This document shows positions 1-6,250 of a DNA stretch of 19,746 nt, piece by piece (within the stretch, counting starts at the first letter, position 1; every line of letters starts with the position of its first letter). This DNA comes from Polaromonas sp. (GTDB lineage Bacteria > Pseudomonadota > Gammaproteobacteria > Burkholderiales > Burkholderiaceae_C): contig JAJAYS010000315.1 in NCBI GenBank assembly GCA_026786065.1, forward strand, positions 1 through 19,746, read 5' to 3'. Both the position numbers and the translations under genes were made by a program. The notes below the pieces were generated by a model that saw only the letters and a program-made list of their open reading frames with translations, ran no database searches and was not told where the DNA came from.

Positions 1-68
1 GCGCTCCTTCACGCCCTCGCCGCGACAGAAAAAATCTGACTTCTGCCATTGTAATTCGGTCGTTGTTA

Positions 69-85
69 GCTATTAAATAAATAGC
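69..85. repeat. Short AT-rich inverted repeat
   Basis: GCTATT (69-74) and AATAGC (80-85) are perfect inverted arms around a 5-base spacer. It may be a regulatory dyad upstream of the pseudoazurin gene, but arms this short can occur by chance. Confidence 0.3.
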
Positions 86-185
86 GAATGGCAGCTGTCC
101 GGGTTGTCGCAGAACGGCCCAGAAGCATGCGCGGGCGGCTTCGCGGGTTTTCACTCGGCGCGTAAATATCAGCACCTATTAATAT

Positions 186-197
186 AAGCGTGCGCTT
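186..197. promoter_or_regulatory. Dyad AAGCG-TG-CGCTT upstream of the pseudoazurin gene
   Basis: Five-base perfect arms around TG lie in AT-rich flanks, about 70 bp before the GTG at 267. The position suits an operator for the downstream gene. The binding protein is unknown and the call is inference from symmetry and location only. Confidence 0.25.
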
Positions 198-266
198 CTA
201 TTTAAAACGCTGCTGAATGGCGGATCCGAAAACGCCTTGCACCCATCCCATCTGAAAGTCATCAAC

Positions 267-701
267 GTGCAGAAAATCGCCCTTCTCTTCTCCAGTTTGC
301 TCCTGGCCCCTGCCGTTTTCGCCGCCGAGCACCAGATCAAAATGCTCAACAGCGGCAAGGACGGCATCACGGTGTTCTAGCCGGGCTTTGTGAAGGCGGC
401 CAAAGGCGACACGCTCAAATTCATCAAGACCGACCCTTCGCACAACAGTTCATCATTTTTTGTCCCCAAGGGCGCCACGGCGTGGAAAGGCAAGCCCGAC
501 GAAGAGATCGTCGTCAAGCTGGACGCCGAGGGCATTTACATGTACCAATGCGACCCGCACAAGCCGATGGCGATGGTCGGCGTGGTTCAGGTCGGCAAGC
601 CGGTCAATCTGGACGACGCAAAAAAAGAAGCAGCCGCCTATGTCGGCACGCTGGCCATGAACAAGGACCGGTTGACCAGATACGTTGACCAGGCAAAGTA
701 A
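267..701 (+). pseudogene. Pseudoazurin (type 1 blue copper protein), interrupted by an in-frame TAG
   Basis: Pseudoazurins are small periplasmic copper proteins that shuttle single electrons between cytochromes and terminal reductases. Read from GTG 267, the frame gives a signal peptide (QKIALLFSSLLLAPAVFAA) and a mature start AEHQIKMLNSGKDG. It reaches TAG at 378-380 (codon 38), then continues as PGFVKAAKGDTLKF to the TAA ending at 701. Pseudoazurins usually have Glu-Pro after this Phe, so GAG to TAG is the simplest change. Downstream all type 1 copper ligands remain: His in DPSHNSS, then Cys, His and Met in CDPHKPMAM. The usual C-terminal helical tail is also present. No ATG was found for the start, so GTG is assumed; the RBS is weak. 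As written the product would be a 37-residue peptide. The intact ligands imply a recent lesion or a sequencing error. Reinitiation at GTG 390 would give an unexported fragment. Confidence 0.85.
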
Positions 702-815
702 GCGTCAGACGAGCGGCACGCGGCACCGCCGGGCTCTGGCGCGAACAGTGCCCTGCATCGGCAGCGCCCGGCCGCAGACGGCCATTTCGATCCACCCCGC
801 AATCAAAAGCCCACC

Positions 816-1262
816 ATGCATTACGCCCGTTTTGTTCTGTCTGCGCTGTGCGCCTTCGTGCTGCTGGCTGCTGCGCCACAAGCCCGGGCCCAGGGGCCTT
901 CTGTTTCACTGGAGGCAGCGCGTGCTGCGCTTGAAACCTCGTCGCACTTGGTCTTCGACATCCGCGAAGCCGATGAACACGCAACGGGTGTCGCGCCCGG
1001 GGCACGCCTGCTGCCGTTGAGCCAGTTGGGAAAACGTCTGGCCGAGCTTCCTGCGCCGAACAAACAGCCCTTTCTGATCATCTGCAACACACAAAACCGG
1101 TCGGCCCGTGTGGTCGAACAACTGCGCGCATCAGGCTACACGAATGCGAGCTATGTGAAGGGCGGCATGAGCCTGTGGGCTGAACGCGGCTGGACTATGG
1201 TCAAGCCGCCGGCTGCCAAGGCCAGCCCGAAGCGGCGCGACAGCCCCGCAACCGCTCGCTGA
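816..1262 (+). CDS. Exported single-domain rhodanese (sulfurtransferase)
   Basis: Rhodanese-fold proteins carry sulfane sulfur as a cysteine persulfide and pass it to acceptors. This 148-residue protein starts with a Sec signal peptide (hydrophobic residues about 6-20, likely cleavage after ARA near 25). One rhodanese domain follows, with the substrate motif FDIREADEH near residues 47-55. The active-site loop CNTQNR has Cys90 and Arg95, matching the CX4R pattern. The GGMSLWAERGW stretch is the typical C-terminal end of the domain. A short basic, Ala/Pro-rich tail follows. The gene lies 114 bp after the broken pseudoazurin, with no clear terminator between. Neighbouring MBL, thioredoxin and sulfide dehydrogenase genes fit a periplasmic sulfur-transfer role. 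No strong Shine-Dalgarno sequence precedes ATG 816. Natural donor and acceptor are unknown. Confidence 0.88.
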   Translation: MHYARFVLSALCAFVLLAAAPQARAQGPSVSLEAARAALETSSHLVFDIREADEHATGVAPGARLLPLSQLGKRLAELPAPNKQPFLIICNTQNRSARVVEQLRASGYTNASYVKGGMSLWAERGWTMVKPPAAKASPKRRDSPATAR

Positions 1263-1318
1263 AGTATCGGCATGGCACCCGTCCAGTCCCCGCGCCCCTC
1301 ACGCCCTTCCTGGCCTTC

Positions 1319-2422
1319 ATGGCCTTTGCGTTGGTTGCGCATTCTTCAGGGGACCCGCTGCATAACCCTGGCAAGTCTGCGGCGGCCGGATCGGGATGGC
1401 CTGCAAGGCGTCTTTTCTTGCCATTAGCCCGACTATTGGCAAGAAAAGCAACGCAGCGGCACGCCCGAGCCCGGCTGATCACGGACCGCAGGGAGTTATG
1501 CAGAGGACGCCTAGGGCTGCTTTCGGCGCTGCTCGCGGTGTTCATCCCGCATGCGAGTGCGGTCGAAGTCAGTTTCAGCAGGGTCAGCGAGGGGGTCTAT
1601 GCCCACATCGGCGAGACCGGTGCGCGCAGCTACGACAACCAAGCGTTGAACGCAAACATCGGCCTGATCGTGACGCCGGCGGGCGCAGTGCTGATCGACA
1701 GCGGCGCGACTTTTCAATCGGCACAGAAGATTCATGCGGCGGTAAAAAAAATCACGCCGCAGCCGGTGCGCTGGGTCATCAACACCGGCGGGCAGGATCA
1801 CCGCTGGCTCGGCAACGGCTACTTTGCCACGCAAGGCGCCGAGCTGATTGCGCATGCAAAGGCCAGGCCCGACATGCAGGCGCGCGGCGGGGACCACCTG
1901 GCCGCGCTGACGGCGGTTTTAAAAGAGCGCGCCAAAGTCACCGTCCCGATGTTGCCGACCCGGCTGATCGACGGCGATGACGCCTCACTCGAACTAGGCG
2001 GCATGACGCTGGCATTGCGGCATCGCGGTGGTGGCCATACACCGGGCGACATGATGGTCTGGCTGCCGGCCCAAAAGGTGCTTTTACGCGGCGACATCGT
2101 TTACGTGGAGCGCATGCTCAGCGTGATCCCCGAGAGCAACACCCGGGCCTGGCTGGCTGCGTTCGAGGTGATCGAGGCGCTTTCGCCCCAGCACATTGTG
2201 CCCGGCCATGGCAAGCTCAGCACGCTTGCGCTGGCCCGCGCCGACACGGCCGACTACCAGGGGGCGCTGCGTGCCAACATGAAAAAGTCGGTCGATGAAG
2301 GTCTGGACGTGAGCGCGGCGGTCAGATCATTCGACGCCGCACCCTACAACCGTCTTCTTAACGCCGCCGAGCTGATGCCGGGCAACGCCAGCCGCACCTA
2401 TCTGGAGCTGGAACGCGAATAG
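1319..2422 (+). CDS. Exported SoxH-like metallo-beta-lactamase-fold protein, uncertain start
   Basis: MBL-fold hydrolases usually bind two metals. Homologues of this kind accompany sox or quinoprotein gene sets, and their substrates are not firmly known. The recognisable protein begins with the signal-like segment GLLSALLAVFIPHASA (residues 66-81 counted from ATG 1319). The MBL domain follows. Late metal ligands are present: His240 (GGGHTPGD), Asp259 (LLRGDI) and His297 (VPGHG). The first motif is unusual: NTGGQDH at 155-161 replaces the typical THxHxDH, keeping only Asp-His. The start is unclear. ATG 1319 opens the frame but adds a long unlikely leader. ATG 1498, preceded by AGGGAG, is one frame off; dropping one base near 1510 would join it to the signal peptide as MQRTLGLLSALL. 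TTG 1436 is another candidate. A genuine frameshift or a non-ATG start is possible. Confidence 0.75.
   Translation: MAFALVAHSSGDPLHNPGKSAAAGSGWPARRLFLPLARLLARKATQRHARARLITDRRELCRGRLGLLSALLAVFIPHASAVEVSFSRVSEGVYAHIGETGARSYDNQALNANIGLIVTPAGAVLIDSGATFQSAQKIHAAVKKITPQPVRWVINTGGQDHRWLGNGYFATQGAELIAHAKARPDMQARGGDHLAALTAVLKERAKVTVPMLPTRLIDGDDASLELGGMTLALRHRGGGHTPGDMMVWLPAQKVLLRGDIVYVERMLSVIPESNTRAWLAAFEVIEALSPQHIVPGHGKLSTLALARADTADYQGALRANMKKSVDEGLDVSAAVRSFDAAPYNRLLNAAELMPGNASRTYLELERE
1412..1448. repeat. Strong inverted repeat (12-bp arms) between the rhodanese and MBL genes
   Basis: CTTTTCTTGCCA (1412-1423) and TGGCAAGAAAAG (1437-1448) are perfect complements. After a T-T mismatch the stem continues for 3 bp (TAG/CTA), leaving a 5-base CCCGA loop. 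No T tract follows on either strand, so it does not look like a standard intrinsic terminator. It lies within the open frame that continues into the MBL gene, and TTG 1436, one possible start of that gene, sits at its right arm. It could be an RNA structure affecting expression or a remnant of a mobile repeat. Confidence 0.7.
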
Positions 2423-2489
2423 CCGCACGGCAGAAGTCCGGCGGGCAGCGCGCGGCCGGTGCGCAGGATTTGAACGCAAAATACGGCGC

Positions 2490-3857
2490 ATGCAAGACGC
2501 CACGCCACACCGCCCGATGAGCCTTATTAGTCACCCGCTGGCTGCAAGCCCGACCGCCTGGCTGCCACCGGACGACACCGAACGCGCCACCCTGCACAAC
2601 GAGGTGCATGCCCGGCCGTCAGCCCGCCTCCGGCTGCCGGCGCTGATCGTTTATGTGGCGGTGCTGAACGAAGGCGTCACGCGCGAGCAGGAGTGGCAGC
2701 ACCTGCGGCAGTTAACCGGCCAGCAGGCGCTGCCGGAGGACGCGCTGGACAACAACTTTTTACGGCTGCGCTTTGCCGGCTTTACCGTGAAGTGGGAGCG
2801 GCACAGCGAGTTCACGCGGCTTTCGATCGTGCAGCCGCTGGCCGACGGCGCGCTGCTTGGACAGGACAGACCGCAAGAGCTGGGCGCGCCGGTGGTGAGC
2901 GCCGCGTGGCTGCGCTGCATTCCGGGGCGCACTATCGCGGCTATCGAACTGGCGATGGTGCCGGGCGACCTGTCTGACGATGCGCAGCTGATGCAGCAGG
3001 CGCAGCAGTGGTTTGGCAGGAGCACGGTGGTGGCGTCCAAGCTCGGCCGCGGCCATTCGTGGGCCGTCACGGACTTTCGCATTACAGGCAACGGCTTTGA
3101 GCGCATGTTGGTGATTGCGCCGCCGGGCACCACCGAAACGCGGGTCGGCCGCATTTCGCAGCGCCTGCTGGAGCTGGAAACCTACCGGCTGATGGCGCTG
3201 CGCGGCCTGCCGGTCGCCAAGCAGCTTTCGCCGATGCTGTCTGAAGCCGAAACCGCGCTGTCGCGCATTACCGCCCTGCTCGAAGACAAGTCGGCCTCGG
3301 ACCAGGGCCTGCTCGACATGCTGGTGGAGCTGGCGGCGCGGGTCGAACGGCACACCGCCGAAAAAATCTACCGCTTCTCGGCCACGCGGGCCTACTACAC
3401 GCTGGTGACCGAGCGCATCGCCGAGCTGCGTGAAAAAGAGATTCCAGGCACCCAGACCATCGGTGAGTTCATGCAGCGGCGGCTCTCGCCGGCGATGGCC
3501 ACCGTGGCCGCGTCCAGCCAGCGGCTGGGCTCGCTGTCGGAGCGGGTGTCGCGCACCAGCGCCTTGCTGCGCACCCGGGTCGATATTGCTACCGAGCTGC
3601 AAAACCGGCAGTTGTTAGAGAAACTGACGCGCGGCCAGCAGCTGCAATTGCGGCTGCAATCGACCGTCGAAGGCCTGTCGATTGCCGCGATCTCCTACTA
3701 CGTCATCAGCCTGCTGCTGTATGCCGGGAAGGCGCTGAAGTCGGCCGGCGCGCCGATCGATCCGGAAATCGCCACCGGCGTGCTGATTCCGCTGGTGTTG
3801 TGGGTAGTGTGGCGCACTACGCGGCGCATTCACGCCAAGCTGTATGCCGAGCCGTAA
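2490..3857 (+). CDS. DUF3422 family membrane-anchored protein
   Basis: The 455-residue protein matches the DUF3422 family, which is found in proteobacteria and has no established biochemical role. The diagnostic stretch LHNEVHARP is at residues 35-43. A long soluble, partly helical region follows, with probable coiled-coil character near 240-390. Two membrane segments lie at the C-terminus, about 396-414 (LSIAAISYYVISLLLYAG) and 431-443 (VLIPLVLWVVW), then a short basic tail. Topology therefore suggests a large N-terminal domain anchored to the inner membrane by a hairpin. ATG 2490 gives the listed start; ATG 2517 (MSLISHPLAAS) is an alternative and neither has a strong RBS. It starts 67 bp after the MBL gene and converges with the thioredoxin-like gene. 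Nothing in the sequence ties it to sulfur chemistry except position. Confidence 0.85.
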   Translation: MQDATPHRPMSLISHPLAASPTAWLPPDDTERATLHNEVHARPSARLRLPALIVYVAVLNEGVTREQEWQHLRQLTGQQALPEDALDNNFLRLRFAGFTVKWERHSEFTRLSIVQPLADGALLGQDRPQELGAPVVSAAWLRCIPGRTIAAIELAMVPGDLSDDAQLMQQAQQWFGRSTVVASKLGRGHSWAVTDFRITGNGFERMLVIAPPGTTETRVGRISQRLLELETYRLMALRGLPVAKQLSPMLSEAETALSRITALLEDKSASDQGLLDMLVELAARVERHTAEKIYRFSATRAYYTLVTERIAELREKEIPGTQTIGEFMQRRLSPAMATVAASSQRLGSLSERVSRTSALLRTRVDIATELQNRQLLEKLTRGQQLQLRLQSTVEGLSIAAISYYVISLLLYAGKALKSAGAPIDPEIATGVLIPLVLWVVWRTTRRIHAKLYAEP

Positions 3858-3859
3858 AA

Positions 3860-4035
3860 CCGCAATTTCTCAAGCATTTTGGCCGTTTTAACTACAAAAT
3901 ACGGGCGTAGACAGCTCCTAAAAACATAGCGCCTGCGGTGCCCGCGTAGCCTGCGGTGCGTGATTTACACGAGCTACCTGCGCTGCCCGCCCTGAAGCTA
4001 TGCCTGCCGGGCTGCGTGGCACGGCCAGGTCGCCC
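3860..4035. repeat. Convergent intergenic region with direct and inverted short repeats
   Basis: GCCTGCGGTGC occurs twice (3931-3941 and 3949-3959), 18 bp apart. CATAGC (3925-3930) faces GCTATG (3997-4002), so the segment could fold into a larger structure. It separates two converging genes and has no obvious coding frame or classical terminator with a T tract. It resembles a small dispersed intergenic repeat, but only one copy is visible here, so that remains a guess. Confidence 0.35.
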
Positions 4036-4039
4036 CGGC

Positions 4040-4555
4040 TCAGCCGCGGATGCGTTTTTGCGCCAATGCCAGCCGCTCGGCCAGATAGGCCGAATAGAAA
4101 TCGGCCGAATAGCCCTGGAGCCGCTCGGCCACTTCGACGCCATCGCGTCCGATGAACAGCAAGGTCGGCGCCAGCCGGATGCTCCAAGCGCGCAGCCGCT
4201 CGTCATGGGTGACCGCGCTGCCGTCGAAATTGCGGGTCGGCTGCCGACTGCTCAGGTTGATCTGCACCACCGCCAGCCCGTCGCTGGCGCGCAGCGGCAG
4301 CAAATGGCTCTGCCGGACCGACTGGCAATACGGACAACCGTCGAGGCTGGCCATCACCACCAGCGGTTTGCCCGCCGCCAGCGCCATACGCAGTTCGTCG
4401 GCGAGCGACCTTGATGCGGGCAGCCCTGCAGCTGCAACCGCCGCCGCGCCCGGAAGCAGCAGGCCCGATACCAGCGCCAGTACCGCTTGGCGGCGCTGCG
4501 GATTAAAGGGCCCACGCAGCGGCGGATGAAGCTGGCCAGCGGACCGGCGTTTCAT
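4040..4555 (-). CDS. Exported thioredoxin-fold protein with CPYC active site (SoxS/SoxW-like)
   Basis: Thioredoxin-fold proteins in sox loci keep periplasmic thiols reduced or reactivate Sox carrier proteins. This 171-residue protein has a basic N-terminus with NPQRRQAVLAL (about 18-28) and a hydrophobic stretch to about residue 43. That is a signal peptide with a weak Tat-like twin arginine. The redox motif DGCPYCQSVR places the two cysteines at 74 and 77, with the expected cis-proline at Pro130 (RLAPTLLFIGRDG). The ATG overlaps the stop codon of the upstream MBL gene as ATGA (4552-4555), so the two are probably translationally coupled and work together. Family assignment to SoxS or SoxW specifically is inference from context; a general periplasmic thiol reductase is equally possible. 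Confidence 0.82.
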   Translation of the reverse strand: MKRRSAGQLHPPLRGPFNPQRRQAVLALVSGLLLPGAAAVAAAGLPASRSLADELRMALAAGKPLVVMASLDGCPYCQSVRQSHLLPLRASDGLAVVQINLSSRQPTRNFDGSAVTHDERLRAWSIRLAPTLLFIGRDGVEVAERLQGYSADFYSAYLAERLALAQKRIRG

Positions 4556-5529
4556 TTTGCTTCGCGCTCCATCAGCAAATAAGTGTTGTAGGCATTCATG
4601 CGGTTTGCCGCGCCGAACAGCGGCAGCGACTCGTAGCGGCTCCAGTCCGCCGCCCGGTAAGCCTCGTCAAAGGGCTCCAGATTGCGGGCTGCCGGACCCA
4701 TGACGGCCCGCAGATGCGTCAGGTAGTCGCGTGTTGTCTGCAGGTCTTCGCGGACGTCTGTCGAAACCGGGCCGTGTCCGGGGACCACCAGGTCGGCGTC
4801 GAAGCGAAGCAATGCGTCGAGCGCGGCAATCCAGTTCGCGCTGTCGGCCTGTCCGACGAAGGGAATGCGTCGGCGAAACACCAGGTCGCCAGCCAGCAGC
4901 ACCTTGTCGGCGGGAACATATACCGCCAGATCTTCGGGGGTATGCGCAGGACCGACCGGCGCGATGTCGATGCGCACGCCGCCGAGATTCAGCGTCGTCG
5001 GCCCGTCCAGCCATTCGTCGGCGGGCACCAGGCGTGTTGCATCGTCTATCCACGGACCGAGCGTCTGCCGCGAGTCCTTCAGGCGCTGCAACGCAACCTC
5101 TGATTCGAGGTAGCGCTGGCCCGCACGGTGCGCCACAATGCGCGCGCCGGCCGCCTTGAACGTCTGCAGGCCATAAACGTGATCGGCGTGGTAATGGGTG
5201 ACGACGACCTGCGTCACCGGCTGACTCGTGACTCTGCGAATCTCGGCAATCAATCGTGTGGCCAGCGCGGGCGAGCCCAGCGCGTCGATCACCACGACGC
5301 CGGCCGGCGTCACGATGAAGGCCGCGTTGGAGATGAAGTTCTGGTTCTCGACGGTACCCAAGGCGGTCAGGCCCTGAACCATCCATACATGCGCGGAAAC
5401 CTGTTGTGCACGCATCTTGCCTGGCCCCTCCGCTGCTTTGGCGCCGCCCAGCAAAGCGGCGCAAAACGCGAACGCGGCTGCCGACCGGGCGATGCAGATC
5501 AAAAAACCAGTTGATTGAAAAATGGACAT
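4552..5529 (-). CDS. Exported metallo-beta-lactamase-fold hydrolase with canonical zinc motif (SoxH or quinoprotein-relay type)
   Basis: The 325-residue protein has a signal peptide (about 1-33, ending GGAKAA) and a complete MBL metal site. His112, His114, Asp116 and His117 lie in THYHADH, His196 in GPAHTPED, Asp215 in LLAGDLVF and His252 in VPGHGPV. It is therefore probably an active di-zinc hydrolase in the periplasm. Related proteins are associated with sox clusters or PQQ-dehydrogenase relay systems; the substrate is not established, and glutathione- or persulfide-type thioesters are only possibilities. ATG 5529 was chosen because it directly precedes the signal peptide and AAGG lies about 9 bases upstream; the frame stays open to 5628. 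The gene overlaps the downstream thioredoxin-like gene by 4 bp and is divergent from fccAB. It is paralogous in fold to the altered MBL protein at 1319-2422. Confidence 0.87.
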   Translation of the reverse strand: MSIFQSTGFLICIARSAAAFAFCAALLGGAKAAEGPGKMRAQQVSAHVWMVQGLTALGTVENQNFISNAAFIVTPAGVVVIDALGSPALATRLIAEIRRVTSQPVTQVVVTHYHADHVYGLQTFKAAGARIVAHRAGQRYLESEVALQRLKDSRQTLGPWIDDATRLVPADEWLDGPTTLNLGGVRIDIAPVGPAHTPEDLAVYVPADKVLLAGDLVFRRRIPFVGQADSANWIAALDALLRFDADLVVPGHGPVSTDVREDLQTTRDYLTHLRAVMGPAARNLEPFDEAYRAADWSRYESLPLFGAANRMNAYNTYLLMEREAK

Positions 5530-5910
5530 GCCGTTTGCCTTGAAGCTACGCCGATGCAGACGACCTGCGCAGCCCTGACGCGTCTGCGGCGGATCGGAAT
5601 AGGCTGAAAGACTCCTTACTGCGACCAATAGCCAGGAGATTGGCGGGCACTACACAGCAAACCGCCTGTGTGCGGGCGATCACTGGCGGCAGGCGGTGAT
5701 GCAAAGCGTCCCCGGGGCCGCAAGAGAAGGTCAAATCGGCTGCACCCGCAGTGAAAACGCTGTTAAAAACGCTAATAAAAAAACTTGGCCACAGCGTGAC
5801 GTTGCGACCCGGGTGGTCAATCCGATCCACCACGCAAACCCTAGGAGTTTTTCGTTTGGATGCGCATATATTCCCCTTCGCCAATATACATTTTTTGGAG
5901 TTACCCCAGA
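5530..5910. promoter_or_regulatory. Divergent control region between the MBL/thioredoxin pair and fccAB
   Basis: About 380 bp without a convincing gene. It must hold promoters for both directions. Visible structure: perfect 8-bp arms ACCGCCTG/CAGGCGGT (5661-5668 and 5690-5697); GGTGG/CCACC arms with a 10-base spacer (5812-5816 and 5827-5831); TATATT/AATATA arms with a 10-base spacer (5867-5872 and 5883-5888). The last lies just before the fccA RBS GGAG (5897-5900). No convincing sigma70 hexamer pair could be fixed. Confidence 0.5.
5867..5888. promoter_or_regulatory. Candidate operator dyad TATATT-N10-AATATA before fccA
   Basis: Six-base inverted arms end 22 bp before the fccA ATG and 8 bp before its Shine-Dalgarno sequence. 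Sulfide-responsive ArsR-family repressors (BigR/SqrR type) bind AT-rich dyads upstream of sulfide-oxidation genes, so repression at this site is plausible. The spacing does not match a published consensus that I can state with certainty, and no regulator gene is in the window. Confidence 0.3.
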
Positions 5911-6240
5911 ATGATTTCCCTTAAAACCTTGTCGGTGGCCAGCCTCATCGCACTCGGCAGCTGGAGTGCCAGCGCTCAGCCAAACGCCAGCGCCGACCTG
6001 AATACGCGCGCACTCGCAGCAACCTGCGCCGCCTGCCACGGTACCGACGGACGCGCGGTCACGGGCGCAGCAGTGCCGGGCTTGGCGGGGTTGCCCAAGG
6101 CCACGCTGGTCGCCCAAATGAAAGCATTCAAGGACGGCTCACGGCCCGCGACCTTGATGCACCAGCTCAGCAAGGGGTATACCGACGAGCAGATCACGGT
6201 TCTCGGCGACTATTTCGCGGCCATCAAGCCACAACAGTGA
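5911..6240 (+). CDS. fccA: Sulfide dehydrogenase cytochrome c subunit (FccA/SoxE-like)
   Basis: This 109-residue class I c-type cytochrome is the probable electron-accepting subunit of flavocytochrome c sulfide dehydrogenase. It takes electrons from the FAD subunit and passes them to small carriers in the periplasm. A signal peptide covers about residues 1-22 (cleavage near SASA-Q). The single heme site is CAACH with Cys39, Cys42 and His43. The likely axial methionine is Met83 in TLMHQLSKGYT, as in other FCSD cytochromes. ATG 5911 is chosen because GGAG at 5897-5900 gives good spacing and the signal peptide begins there; the frame extends upstream to 5860 without need. fccB starts 10 bp downstream, so the pair is an operon. 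Only one heme is present, so this is the monoheme type rather than the diheme A. vinosum type. Confidence 0.9.
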   Translation: MISLKTLSVASLIALGSWSASAQPNASADLNTRALAATCAACHGTDGRAVTGAAVPGLAGLPKATLVAQMKAFKDGSRPATLMHQLSKGYTDEQITVLGDYFAAIKPQQ

Positions 6241-6250
6241 AAGCAAGAAA

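Larger units (their letters stand above)
1..266. other. Gene-free leader region upstream of the pseudoazurin gene
   Basis: No convincing coding frame is visible. The stretch is richer in A and T than the genes to its right. It holds two small dyads: GCTATT/AATAGC (69-74 and 80-85) and AAGCG-TG-CGCTT (186-197), the second about 70 bp before the pseudoazurin start and next to an AT-rich TATTAATATA stretch. Either could be an operator or promoter element, but no clear -35/-10 pair can be assigned. The left edge may belong to the upstream region of a gene outside the window. Confidence 0.45.

Noticed and set aside
604..1005. 133-residue frame on the - strand across pseudoazurin and rhodanese
   Set aside because: It lies antisense to two recognised genes and shows only Arg/Ala-rich shadow composition.
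5530..5628. N-terminal extension of the MBL gene to 5628
   Set aside because: The signal peptide begins at ATG 5529, which has a Shine-Dalgarno-like AAGG; the added 33 residues resemble no leader.
5701..5760. Possible riboswitch (GGTGCAGCC-like stretch on the - strand)
   Set aside because: No cobalamin-box or other riboswitch core could be matched, and only short stems are visible.
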